Source: Euprymna scolopes
Taxonomy: Eukaryota; Mollusca; Cephalopoda; Sepiida; Sepiolidae
NCBI GenBank assembly: GCA_024364805.1
Contig: CM044516.1
Coordinates: forward strand, 41,680,778-41,725,995
Length of the DNA stretch: 45,218 bases
Reading direction: 5' to 3'
Under the pieces are notes generated by a model, which was given only the letters and a program-made list of their open reading frames with translations, had not been told where the DNA came from and ran no database searches. This document shows positions 1 to 9,599 of the stretch, one piece after another. Position 1 is the first letter of the stretch. Each line of letters starts with the position of its first letter. The position numbers and the translations under genes were made by a program.

Positions 1-565
1 ATATATAATGGCTTAAATTAAAGTTTAAAATGCAAAAGTCCAGTATCATGCGTCATTTATACTTTAAACAAAAACATTCACTTCAAATGCGTCCCTGTCA
101 TATCAAAGAATCTACTTTTGATGTTATATGTCTTACTGCTTGTGCGGTGATAATGGCTTGAATTTAAGTTTAAAATAAAAAAGTCAAGCATCATACTTCA
201 ACTGTGCTTTAACCAGAAACATTCATTTTGAACATGCCCCTGTCATATGAAAGAACCTACTATTAATTTTACATGCCGGACCTTTCGGCTTGTGTGGTCA
301 TAAAAATTCTTAAATGCACCTGTGAAGTTAGACTGTGAAGTTAGACTGTGAAGTTAGACTATGTTAACTTTGGTCAAAATCGACTGTTCCTTCTTTCATT
401 AGATTATTTTGATTATCAATTATCGATATTTATCGAAGACATTCTGATACAAAACCTAATCTAAGAACACTGCCACACACACAAAGTACATTCGTGTGAC
501 ATCTCATAAAAAGCAGCACAGCCATATTCGAGTCCATAGGAAATGTACTCACACACACATACGTA
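1..565 (+). repeat. Dispersed repeat, copy 1, with two ~150-bp internal units
   Basis: Two head-to-tail units (about 1-148 and 149-299) share the order TTAAGTTTAAAAT, AAGTC, AAACATTCA, CCTGTCATAT and GCTTGTG.GGT. The stretch to about 565 then continues through CTTCTTTCAT, ACAAAACCTA, TTCGTGTGA and GTCCATAGG. The same series occurs in reverse orientation at 14290-14815, so this is a mobile or dispersed repeat and not a local duplication. It runs off the left edge of the window. The closing GTCCATAGG...ACACACAC segment resembles the ends of non-autonomous Helitron-like repeats common in invertebrates, but I cannot assign the family. Confidence 0.7.
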
Positions 566-1766
566 CACACAAAGTTCTTGATAAATATTAGGTACAGGCA
601 AAAATGGTGAGAAAAAATAGAGGGGGGTAGTTTTGAAAGCCGGTTTATCATAATTTTTTGTAAGTTTCCGACTACTTTTTGATTATATTTGAAAGATTAA
701 AGCCTAAAGTTGATATACAAAACGCAAGCTAACAAATTCAGCTAAATTTTGAAGTTAAATAAATTCATTGTAAAAATCCTTTGACAGATAAATATTAGTT
801 TTCTGGGTTTATTTCAAAGATAATTGGTAAACTCCTAAGATATTGAATAAAATAAAAAAAAGACCTTGTTTTTACAAAAAAAAAAATAGCTTAATTAGCC
901 CCCAAAAGCGAGAGATTCTGGCTTCACAGAACCACAACAAAACAGAAATAATCTAAACAAGGATTATGCGAAGCCCAAAATGTCAGAAAGTCAAAAGGCT
1001 GTTTGAAAATGACCTCAAGTAGTTAAAGGGAGGTAGGGGTGCTGTTTTTTTTGGGGGGGGGCCACAATCGAGCATCTGTACATTCCTATCGTGAACGTTT
1101 GTATAATTTTTACCATTTTTTAATTTAATTATTTTTCTATGTTCCTGCTTCTAAATTAAAAAAAAGAATTTATTTTTCAAGATTATATAAAAATTATATT
1201 ACGCCGAAAGTTTCACATTCATTCAAACAAGGAAAATATTAGAATATTACATATAAAATTATGCAAAACCTGTAATCTAAAAAAGAAGTAAAAATATTTT
1301 TTGCAACTATAATTTTTTTTTGTGAAAATATTAAATTAACAATGCTTAATTCAATGATAATATCCGTAGTTTGAGAAATTAATTTTTCTTCGAGTTATAT
1401 CGAATTCATTAATACGAACATAGGGTCTTTTTTTTGTAATGTTCCTGTAAAATTAAATAATTTTTTTTTATTGTTACAAGTTAGGATGATTTATTTTGTT
1501 AAAAAAAGTAAAATTTAATTTATTCAGATTTCTGTTTCTGAAAACTATAACTTTAGTAAAGGTACTTTTTGTTGAAACAAAATAATACATTTCCACTAAG
1601 ATTTAAATAAAAATAATGGGTTCACTACATTCCTTGATCATTATTTGATAAATAATGAAAATTTCATTAAAATTGGTTAATCTCCTGATTTTGGGTCAAT
1701 TTTTAAGTAAAGGGAGGAGTCAAAATGTATATACATTTTGAGCATCGGCATTCATTTTGCACGTAA

Positions 1767-1768
<2 letters not shown>
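566..1768. other. AT-rich DNA, no gene seen
   Basis: Very AT-rich, with many homopolymer A and T runs and one run of nine G near 1055. No open frame of note and no recognisable element. Confidence 0.6.

Positions 1769-1822
<54 letters not shown>
1769..1822. repeat. (TA)n microsatellite
   Basis: About 27 uninterrupted TA dinucleotides, sitting just upstream of the tandem repeat that starts at 1835. Confidence 0.97.
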
Positions 1823-1826
<4 letters not shown>

Positions 1827-1834
1827 AAACAGAT

Positions 1835-2330
1835 AAACCCCATAATTTATTATGCCATACCTGTTCACACTGAAACACTTATCACAATATTCTGTGGATC
1901 TATATTAAAAAACCTTGTTAAACTTTGTGACATATTTCCATTCTATGGAGGTCAGGCGCGAACGAACACCCCATAATTTTATTATACCATATTTCTTCAA
2001 ACTGAAACATAATTATACAAAGTATACTTATGCAGATAGATATGAAAAGTCTTTATTAAAGTTTTGTGCCTATTTCCATTCTATGGAGGCCAGGTGCGAA
2101 CGCAGACCCCACAATTTTATTATACCATCCCTATTTAAGTTAAAACATACTTATCAAAGTATTCTTATGTACATTTATATCAAAAACACTTGTAAACGTT
2201 TTATATTTCATTTTTAAATTTTTTATTTCCATACTTTGTGGACCAGGCGCGAACGCAGACCCCACAATTTTAATGCACCACCGTTCTGCCAGATCAAACA
2301 CACTCATTCCTGTGTCTCGATACATCTTCT
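1835..2330 (+). repeat. Four-copy tandem repeat of ~132-153 bp
   Basis: ACCCCAYAATTTTATTATACCAT recurs, in shortened or variant form, near 1836, 1968, 2105 and 2258, giving spacings of about 132, 137 and 153 bp. Each unit also carries TATTTCCATTCTATGGAGG-like and AGGCGCGAACG-like blocks. It is followed at 2385-2425 by a GACAGACAGACGGACACACACAC tract (split here as CAGACAGACGGACACAC) and TTCAGCTTTATATTATTGATA, a common terminus of invertebrate non-autonomous repeats. The short open frame across 1915-2217 is a by-product of the repeat. Confidence 0.8.
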
Positions 2331-2439
2331 ATCATTATATGTAATCAGTTTTTTAAAATAGTCAACCATATAGGAGCCTATTCGTGACCAGACAGACAGA
2401 CAGACGGACACACACACACATTCAGCTTTATATTATTGA

Positions 2440-3693
2440 TATATATGCTTATCAATGTTTGTGTGGAACTATTCTAAGCTAAATAAAGCTTTGTAAACTA
2501 TTTGTCTCTTCGAATGTTTTTAATGATACCATCTTCGTATATGTTCTTGCTTGTCGCCTAGTAAAGCCATGGAATATACAAGTTGTCATGTTTCACAGTT
2601 TTCAATTCATCTTTTATTTTCATAAGAGTTTTCATGACACTTATAATTACATTAGATTAAGACTTCAGTCAATAATGTTTTGACAGATGAATACATATGA
2701 AACTTTGCTGAGACATTTTTATACATTGTCTTGGGGGAAAGTACAGAAATATGTCATAGAAATTCAATAATGATTCATTATTTTCCCGGGTGAGTTAATT
2801 ATAATATTTGGACGTGCTTCAGAAAAATGAGTTGATTAATGTTATTGAAACTATTTTAACTTCAGGTTGTACTTATTGACAGCAGCTATAAGCATTGCTA
2901 AGTGAATAAATATGAGAAAATTAAACAAAAATGTAGTTTTTCATTACTTTCAAAGTTTCTTTCATGGGGGATTGTTTTTTAAAACACTCCAGTCCTTAAT
3001 CCTTTGTGATTCATTTATTTTAAATGCAAATCATATTTATTTTTATTTGATATGCTGTATTCTGTTGCTTGTGATAGAGCAACGTTTAAAGGATGCTAAC
3101 CATATCCCCATATTGGCTATTGTTATGCCCTTACTTTAAATAAGAATACAGCAAGAAACACAAGGTTATGGATGAAAGACAAAGGGGTTTAATTACAAGG
3201 GAATACACGTGACATAAGAGTTACTCGACATCTTATCTTGTTCTCTTCCTGTCTTTTTTCCTTCTCTCTTAATCACGTGAGAGGGTATAGTTCATTTCAT
3301 CTAGGAAGGGATGTTAAGTTATTCCATTACATTAGCTATCAAAGAAGCTTCTGACATTTTTTCTCTTAGTCTAAGAGCTTGTTTATTTATTAGATATCAT
3401 TTTTAATAGTTTTCTTGGCATCGGCGATTGTTGTCTCTTCTTATTTTAGGTAACAGACTACAACACCAAATATAGATCAATAAAATCAAAGATGTTGCAT
3501 AAAAAGAAATTCAACTAAAAATGAAATTGCACAAAAAGCAAACCCCAACAATGAAGTGATACAAAAAGCAATCCTAATTCAGATAATTCCCTTTACACAT
3601 ATGGAACAATATCCCAAATGTATGCCATTGATTTGACAAACACCATGTTAATTTGATAAGATTTGGACTGAGTATAATAGATTCCATAGTTAT
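2440..3693. other. AT-rich DNA, no gene seen
   Basis: Nothing recognisable. One 75-codon frame (2912-3139) is hydrophobic and Phe/Ile/Leu-rich, as expected for AT-rich noncoding DNA. A pyrimidine-rich tract at 3235-3275 is unassigned. Confidence 0.5.
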
Positions 3694-5850
3694 TAACACT
3701 AAGTCTAACATTAAGCCTAAAACTGACATTAACCGACTCCATACTCAATACCCCTAAGCCTAAACCAAATAGTAAGACTAATGCTAACCTTGACCTTAAT
3801 CCAAACCCTAATCCTAGCATTAACTCCAACTCTAAACACGAATCTAACTATAACTCTAACCTAAATCCTAACCCTTACCTTAACCCTAACAAAACCTAAT
3901 GCTTAACTCTAACATTAACCCTAAGCAAATCCTTACTTAACATTAACCCAAAGCCATATTCTAAACCTTACCTAAACCTAATTCTAAAACTAAGATTAAC
4001 TCTAACCCTTATCCTAAACCTAAACCTAACCTTAATCTTGACCTATCTCTAAGCCTTAGTATAATCCTTAACCCTAACATAACCTTAACATTAGCAAAAA
4101 AACTAACTTTAACATAAACCCTAACTTTAACCTTAAAACGAATAATAACTCTAACCTTAGCCCCAAACTAAACCTTAATAAAAACCTTAAACCTAAGTCT
4201 AATACAAACCCTTATGTTAACCCTAACCTTAATCTTAACTCAAACCCTAACTTCATCCATAACTCTAACCACAACTTTACCCCTAAACCTAACATTAACA
4301 CTTAACCTAACCCTTGCCTTAAACCAAAGCATTACTTTAACCTAAAATAAACCTTTACCTTAACTCTAACCAAAACCTAACATAAACCCTAACCCATTCC
4401 CTAAACCTTACCCTAAAATTTACCTGATCTCTCACCTTAATCTAACTGTAACCCTAATATTAAACCCAATCCATACCCTAACCCTAACCCTTTCCATAAC
4501 ACTCTCACTAATCCTAAACCTAACTCTAGTCTTAATCACATCCCTAAGCCTTAGTTATACCTTAACTTTAACCTTACCTTAACATCAACCCTAAAACTAT
4601 CTCTAATGTGAACCCTGACCTGAAACATGACACTAACCCTAACTCAAACGTTAATGCAAGCCTTAAACTGAACCTCAATACTAAATATAATTCTAATCCT
4701 AACTTTACCTCTAAAGCTAACCTTACTCCTAACTTAAACCCTAACCCTAGCACACACCCTAACACATACACTAAACCTAATCCAAACTCTAAGCCTAACA
4801 CTAACCTAAATCCTTACTCTAACTCTAACCTGAACTATAATCCTAGCATAAACCTTAAACCTAACACTAACCCTAAAGCTAGCCCTAGAATTAACTCCAA
4901 TCATTATTCTTACTTTAACCTTAACCTTACTCCTAAACATACCTTACTCTAACCCCAACCTTAACTTTAACCTTAACCCAAACATTAACCCTAAACAAAC
5001 ATAAACCCTAACCCATACCCCAAACCTAAGTATTGACTTAATTCAAGCCTTAACATTAACCCTAAACCTAACCCAAACACTAACTCAAACCCTAACCCTA
5101 TCCCTAAGCCTAAATTTAACCTTACCCTAACCTAACCCTAACATCAACCCTAACCCTAATTCTAATGTTAATGCTCACCTTAACCTTAACACAAATCTTC
5201 ACATTAAGATTTAACCGAACACTAAGTATAATATCAACCCTAACTTTAACACTAACTTTAACCTTATCCTTAATCTTAGCCCTAACCCAACACTTAACCC
5301 TAACTAAAACCCAAACGATAGCCATAACCCTTACCCAAACACTAACATTAACACTAACACAGAACACAACCAAAATTTTAACCTGAACTGTAACCTAACT
5401 AAACCCTAAATTATACCCTAACCCTAACCATAGCCATAATCCTAACCCTTACACAAACCTTAAACTCAACAATATCCTTAACATTGGCCTAACTGTAACA
5501 CTAAAACAAACTTTAACCCAAACCCTAACCTAATCCCTAACACTAGCCTAAGCTTAATCCTAACTCTAACACTAACCTGAACCCTAACCTTAATCCTAAC
5601 TTAATTTTAATCTTAACCCTAACATTAACCCTTACTAAACTCTAATCTCAACTCTAAACCTAACTCTAACATTAACCCGAATCCTAATCTTAAACCCAAC
5701 CTTAACACAAACCCTAATCCTAACATTAATGCTAAATCTTAACCTTCACCTCACCGATACCTAAACCGTCACCTAACCTAATCTTAACACTAACCCTACC
5801 CCTACTCCTTACCTTAACCATAACCTAAACCCTAACATAAACCCTTACCT
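3694..5850 (-). repeat. Degenerate telomere-like (TTAGGG)n array
   Basis: About 2.15 kb made almost entirely of variants of CCCTAA on the plus strand (CCTAAC, CCTTAA, CTCTAA, CATTAA), so the G-rich TTAGGG strand is the minus strand. TTAGGG is the telomere motif of molluscs and vertebrates. Perfect runs never exceed a few units. Substitutions dominate over indels: the 6-bp register holds for hundreds of bases, which creates long spurious frames on both strands, such as an Asn-Pro-rich one at 4608-4952 and Leu-Thr or Val-Arg ones at 5122-5386. It is probably an old interstitial telomeric repeat or a telomere-derived satellite. No gene lies inside. Confidence 0.9.
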
Positions 5851-6352
5851 AATCCTTAATAGAAAAACATAGAATAATAAAAAGTAACATTTCAATGCAC
5901 TAATTTGGTCTGGAGAAATGAATATTACATCATATATGGTGAACATAACCTGGTTTGAGGTTACCCGGAATCCAATAATGTAAGGTTTGTACGCATATTT
6001 TGTCTAGTTTCTGACTTTTAATCAGTCATTCACACAAACGTACAAAATTACAATTTACTTTTACATAATAAAAGATTTAAGCCAAGTCACATGACAAAAA
6101 CTTCTGCGTCCGCTTCTCAAGTGTTTCAAATAATTCCTGATCACAAAGACACTTTTGTTGAAATTTTTGGAGGGAAATTTCACTTTAAAGATTATTTTAC
6201 ACTTTCAAACTAGATTAAATAAAATTGTTCTTAATACAAAGAAGATATATGATATGTGGTGTGTCTTTCAGTTAATAATCCTTTGACATTCCAGTCATAC
6301 AAAAGACAGTGTTGTGTGTTACTGCATTGTATTTAACAACTTTTCCTTAGAG
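5851..6352. other. Unassigned AT-rich spacer
   Basis: Sequence between the telomere-like array and the truncated mariner. No gene or repeat recognised. Confidence 0.5.
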
Positions 6353-7096
6353 TAGTACAGGGTCTGTGGAAACTATCATTCATGACCATTTGCATATGCA
6401 TAAGGTGTCTGCCAGATGGATTCCCAGGTTGCTCATACCATTCCAGAAGTGAGAATGCGTCGATTGCTCGAGAATGAATGTGCCAAGAAGATGAGTCAAA
6501 GTTTTTCAAAAGACTGATTACACAGGATGAAACCTGGGTCTATCACTATTATCCAGAGACCAAAGCCCAGTCAATGCAGTGAAAGCACTTAGACTCACCA
6601 CCTCCAAAGAAGGCAAGGGTGCAGCCCTCCACTGGCATGGCCATGCTCACAGTCTTCTGGGACCAGGACGGAGTAGTGATGACAGATTTCCTGACAAAGG
6701 GTACCACAATTACAGGAGCCTCTTATGCTTCACTTTTGAGGAAATTAAGGGAAGCTATCAAAATCAAGAGATGGAGCAAGATCAGCAAAGGTACACTCCT
6801 CCTGCAGGACAACGCTCAGGCCCACAACTCACATGTTGCCAGATCAGAAGCACGGGCGTATGGTTATGAAATCCTTCCCCATCCTCCCTACTTTCCTGAC
6901 CTTGCACCCTCTGAATTTCATCTCTTCCCAGCCATGAAGTTGTTTTTGAAAGGAAAGCGTTTCCCAGATAATGCAGCCTTGATTTCTGAAGTCATGTCGT
7001 GATTGGAGGACCAACCTGGGGTGTTCTACAAAAACGGTCTCCAGAGCTGCATCAAACGATGGGAGAAATACATAACTCCGGGTGGTTCCTATGTAG
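6353..7096 (+). pseudogene. mariner transposase, C-terminal catalytic half, broken
   Basis: Transposase cuts and joins DNA through a D,D,D triad in an RNase H-like fold. TQDETWVYHYYPETKAQSMQ near 6520-6581 carries the first Asp. An in-frame TGA at 6581 replaces the Trp that mariners have there (TGG). An open stretch from 6619 reads MQPSTGMAMLTVFWD, then LLLQDNAQAHNSH with the second Asp, then PDLAPSEFHLFP. The third catalytic position, 34 residues after the second, is Glu (GAA); copy 2 has Asp (GAC). A further TGA interrupts the frame near 7000, at a TGG in copy 2, before the C-terminal LEDQPGVFYKNGLQSC segment. Relative to copy 2 there is also a short deletion near 6478. It cannot encode an active protein. 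Confidence 0.9.
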
Positions 7097-7180
7097 AGAA
7101 AGATTAATAACTGTGCCAAGTTTCGTTGCTCTACTGCTATGGGAAATGGGTCAGGAGCATTACTTATTGCACGATCCTCG
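6353..7180 (+). mobile_element. mariner copy 1, 5'-truncated
   Basis: From 6353 this copy aligns base for base with the complete mariner at 42278-43565, starting in the middle of the transposase gene. The left terminal repeat and the DNA-binding half are missing. The right end retains GGGTCAGGAGCATTACTTATTGCACG, degenerate in its last ten bases, followed by TA at 7181, the expected target dinucleotide. The element is a dead fragment of the Tc1/mariner superfamily, DD34D group. Confidence 0.92.
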
Positions 7181-7343
7181 TACTTCATCCTGATCAATTC
7201 TGCCAACGTATCTCTACACATATTTGCTAAGTTCATCTTTTATTATATCCAGATATTAATAAGATTGACATATGTGCATGCTTGGTACTTTTAGTATAAA
7301 ATAAATCGTGTTATATGTTTATGAGTATGATGTTTATTATGTA

Positions 7344-8436
7344 CACAGGCGACAAAAAGAATACCTGCACTTGTAATTTTTTCAAAAGGCAAATTTAAGC
7401 TAAATTTAATGTAACTATTTAACAAACTATACATCATTTGATTGGCCTTTTATTTTTCTATGATTTTACCTGTTCATATTTGACTTTTAATTGAAATATT
7501 CTAGCGTTCACGTCAATTAAAAAAAATAACTTCAAATTAAGGAGGCAAAAAGAAAGTCTGCACAATGGAAAATTGTTATTTAAATGTGACATTAATTCAA
7601 CACAAATACAACTGGAACACAATGAAGTAGTTAATATTTATTAGCATAGTCCTTCTGTAATTTGACAGCCTGTAATCTTTTAGGAATTCCTTGAATTTGT
7701 CTGCAGCAATACTCCGGGAAAAGGGCATCCCACTTTTCTTTAATTTTTGTCCAAAGTTCTTCCAAATTTGAAATTTTCCATTGCGTAGCTGTGACTTGAT
7801 GTAATACCATACATTTTCGATAATATTGAGGTCTGGAGATTGTGCAGGCCAATCTAAACACGGAATATCATGCTCTCCCAGGAACCTTTTGACATTGGCA
7901 GCTGTGTGAATGGGAGCATTATCCTGAATGAAGATGGGATTATCATCCAAATTTCGACCAAAGTAGGGTAGAAAATGCTCAGTCAACATATTAATGTACT
8001 TGAATGTCAAATTAATTCGACCTTGCAAGCGAACTATAGGCCCTGGGCCATTGGCACTAATAATGCCCCACACCAAAACTGAAGCTCCACCACCTTGTAG
8101 CATTGAAACTGGGCACCTAGGATTAAATTCTTCATCTTTTCTCTGAAAGACGTACTGCCTACCATCACTGCCTAGCCTATTGAACTTTAAGCTGGTTTTA
8201 AGCAAATTTGTTGCTGCGGACTTTCTTTTTGCCTCCTCAATTGAAAGTTTTTTTTAAATTGACATGAACACTAGAATATTTCAATTAAAAGTCAAATATG
8301 AACAGGTAAAATTATACAAGAATAAAAGGCGAATCAAATGAGGTATAGTATGTTTAAACAGTTACATTAAATTTAACTTAAATTTGTAGTTTTTGAAAAA
8401 AAATTACAATTGCGGACTTTCTTTTTGCCGGCACTG
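7344..8436 (-). mobile_element. Tc1-like transposon with long IR/DR ends, internally deleted
   Basis: The element is 1093 bp, bounded by TA at 7342-7343 and 8437-8438. Its inverted repeats are about 220 bp each (7344-7568 and 8213-8436). Each arm carries an outer and an inner copy of a GGCAAAAAGAAAGTC-like direct repeat (outer near 7348 and 8411-8431, inner at 7543-7560 and 8217-8234). This is the IR/DR layout known from Tc1 elements such as Sleeping Beauty. Complete relatives are near 1.6 kb; here the transposase coding region begins abruptly after the right inverted repeat and lacks its N-terminal third. The arms still align well, so the element could once have been moved in trans. Confidence 0.92.
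7628..8210 (-). pseudogene. Tc1-like transposase, DDE domain only
   Basis: The minus-strand frame starts near 8205 with FNRLGSDGRQYVFQRKDEEF and continues through SVLVWGIISANGPGPIVRLQG, FLPYFGRNLDDNPIFIQDN and DWPAQSPDLNIIENVW. It therefore has the second catalytic Asp (QDNAPIHT) and the catalytic Glu (IIENVW). The paired-like DNA-binding domain and the block holding the first catalytic Asp (normally ...DESKFN) are lost. Near 7760 the reading shifts by one base: the family C-terminus (EELWTKIKEKWDALFPEY, then IPKRLQAV and DYANKY) lies in the neighbouring frame. About 200 residues remain of a usual 330-350. It is inactive. Confidence 0.9.
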
Positions 8437-8810
8437 TATATATCTTGTGTAATTAAGAACCAACAATTCTTCTCATGAGTAATGGGCTTCGATGGGATAT
8501 TTACTGTGGAATGTTTTCAAAAAGTGTTCCCACCAGATAAGAATAGGATGTTTTTTTCGATGCTTTTACACGTTTTTATACGTTTATGCATCTGTACGTT
8601 TTTACGTTTAGAAAAGTGAAAAATATTTTTACTAATTTATTTTTCTTTTTTTTCTATTTTAATATTCTGGGTTTTTTTATACGATGTATTAACATTTTCT
8701 TCAATATTGGTGTTGATATTTTGCAGTGAAATCATTTCCTGTTGATCTTTTGCGTTGACCCTGTTTCCAATTAATTTCCTGTTTTCTCTAAGTAGTGACC
8801 CCGTTTTAAA
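8437..8810. other. AT-rich spacer, no gene seen
   Basis: T-rich sequence between the Tc1 element and the promoter-like cluster. Nothing recognised. Confidence 0.5.
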
Positions 8811-9496
8811 GCCCCGCCCGCCCCCCCTTCCTCTATCCTCCGTGGCACCTAGTCTACTTGTCTAGGTTCATCTAAGGAACAAATTTAAATCGTTTTTTTT
8901 TTTGTTTTTTTTTTAAATCTAAACACTTTGCGCTTTCCGTGGTGACTAATAATATCGACTAATTGATTTCTTCCACCCACCTTTTTCTGCTCTTTCGGGA
9001 TGATCAATAAATGTTAAGACGAAATAAACTTCTATCGCCTACTGATTTGGTAATATCGTAGCCCCAACGCCGCCGCGTCGAATCCACTCAAAACAGAATA
9101 AGGGTGCGCTGCCTCAACTGTAAAACCCAGTTGCACGCGCGTGGATGTATAAACATCGTTTCAGCTGCGTGTGCATTTCCCTTTCTCCACCCACGCAAAT
9201 TCGGAACTTCACTTGTTCACGCGGACGTCATAAGAAGCATCTTACGTCATAAGAATGTTATTCTTTTCATCCAATCGGATTACAAGAAAAACAAATTTAA
9301 AAAAATGTTTTTTTCTGAAGGCCTCCGGGGAGCCGGTCGGAAATGTATAAAAAGGGCTTTTTTGCACCCAAAGAGATGAGTCGACACAAGGCATGCTAAA
9401 CATGCGCACGCTCAATAATTAATTCCTTCACGTGGAGATGGACTTGTTACCCTGATGGACTTTTTATTTTTACCCTTTTCTATCTCTCCGGTAAGT
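8811..9496 (+). promoter_or_regulatory. Candidate Pol II promoter with first exon and splice donor
   Basis: In order: a C-rich GC box (GCCCCGCCCGCC, 8811); two CRE-like sites, GACGTCA at 9224 and TACGTCAT at 9243, inside a near-identical direct repeat (ACGTCATAAGAA) spaced 20 bp; CCAAT at 9271; TATAAAAAG at 9346; and about 140 bp downstream a consensus splice donor, CCG|GTAAGT, at 9491. GC content is clearly above the surroundings. The spacing fits transcription starting near 9375. A short ATG frame (MDFLFLPFSISP, from about 9455) runs into the donor. It could be a host promoter or the 5' region of a retroelement: R2-like LINE sequence starts about 100 bp downstream. AATAAA at 9006-9025 lies upstream of the TATA box, which argues against a simple LTR order. 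Confidence 0.45.
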
Positions 9497-9599
9497 AAAT
9501 TCTTCCTTAAAAAGAACTTTTACTTTTCTCCTTCAGAACATTCAATTAGCCCAGTCGAAGGACTTTTATTGACTATTTCAATACATAAAAAAACAAAAA

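Noticed and set aside
4608-4952. 114-codon Asn/Pro-rich open frame
   Set aside because: It is translation of the degenerate CCCTAA array in register; neighbouring Leu-Thr and Val-Arg frames on both strands arise the same way.
6579-6869. Second plus-strand frame MKALRLTTSKEGKG
   Set aside because: Shadow frame of the mariner transposase; the same shadow exists at 42968-43327.
9104-9379. 91-codon frame in the promoter-like region
   Set aside because: It overlaps the CRE, CCAAT and TATA motifs and has no recognisable domain; GC-rich sequence gives long frames by chance.
9491-9536. Possible 46-bp intron (GTAAGT to CTCCTTCAG)
   Set aside because: Shorter than typical animal introns and without supporting coding sequence on either side; only the donor is kept as a signal.
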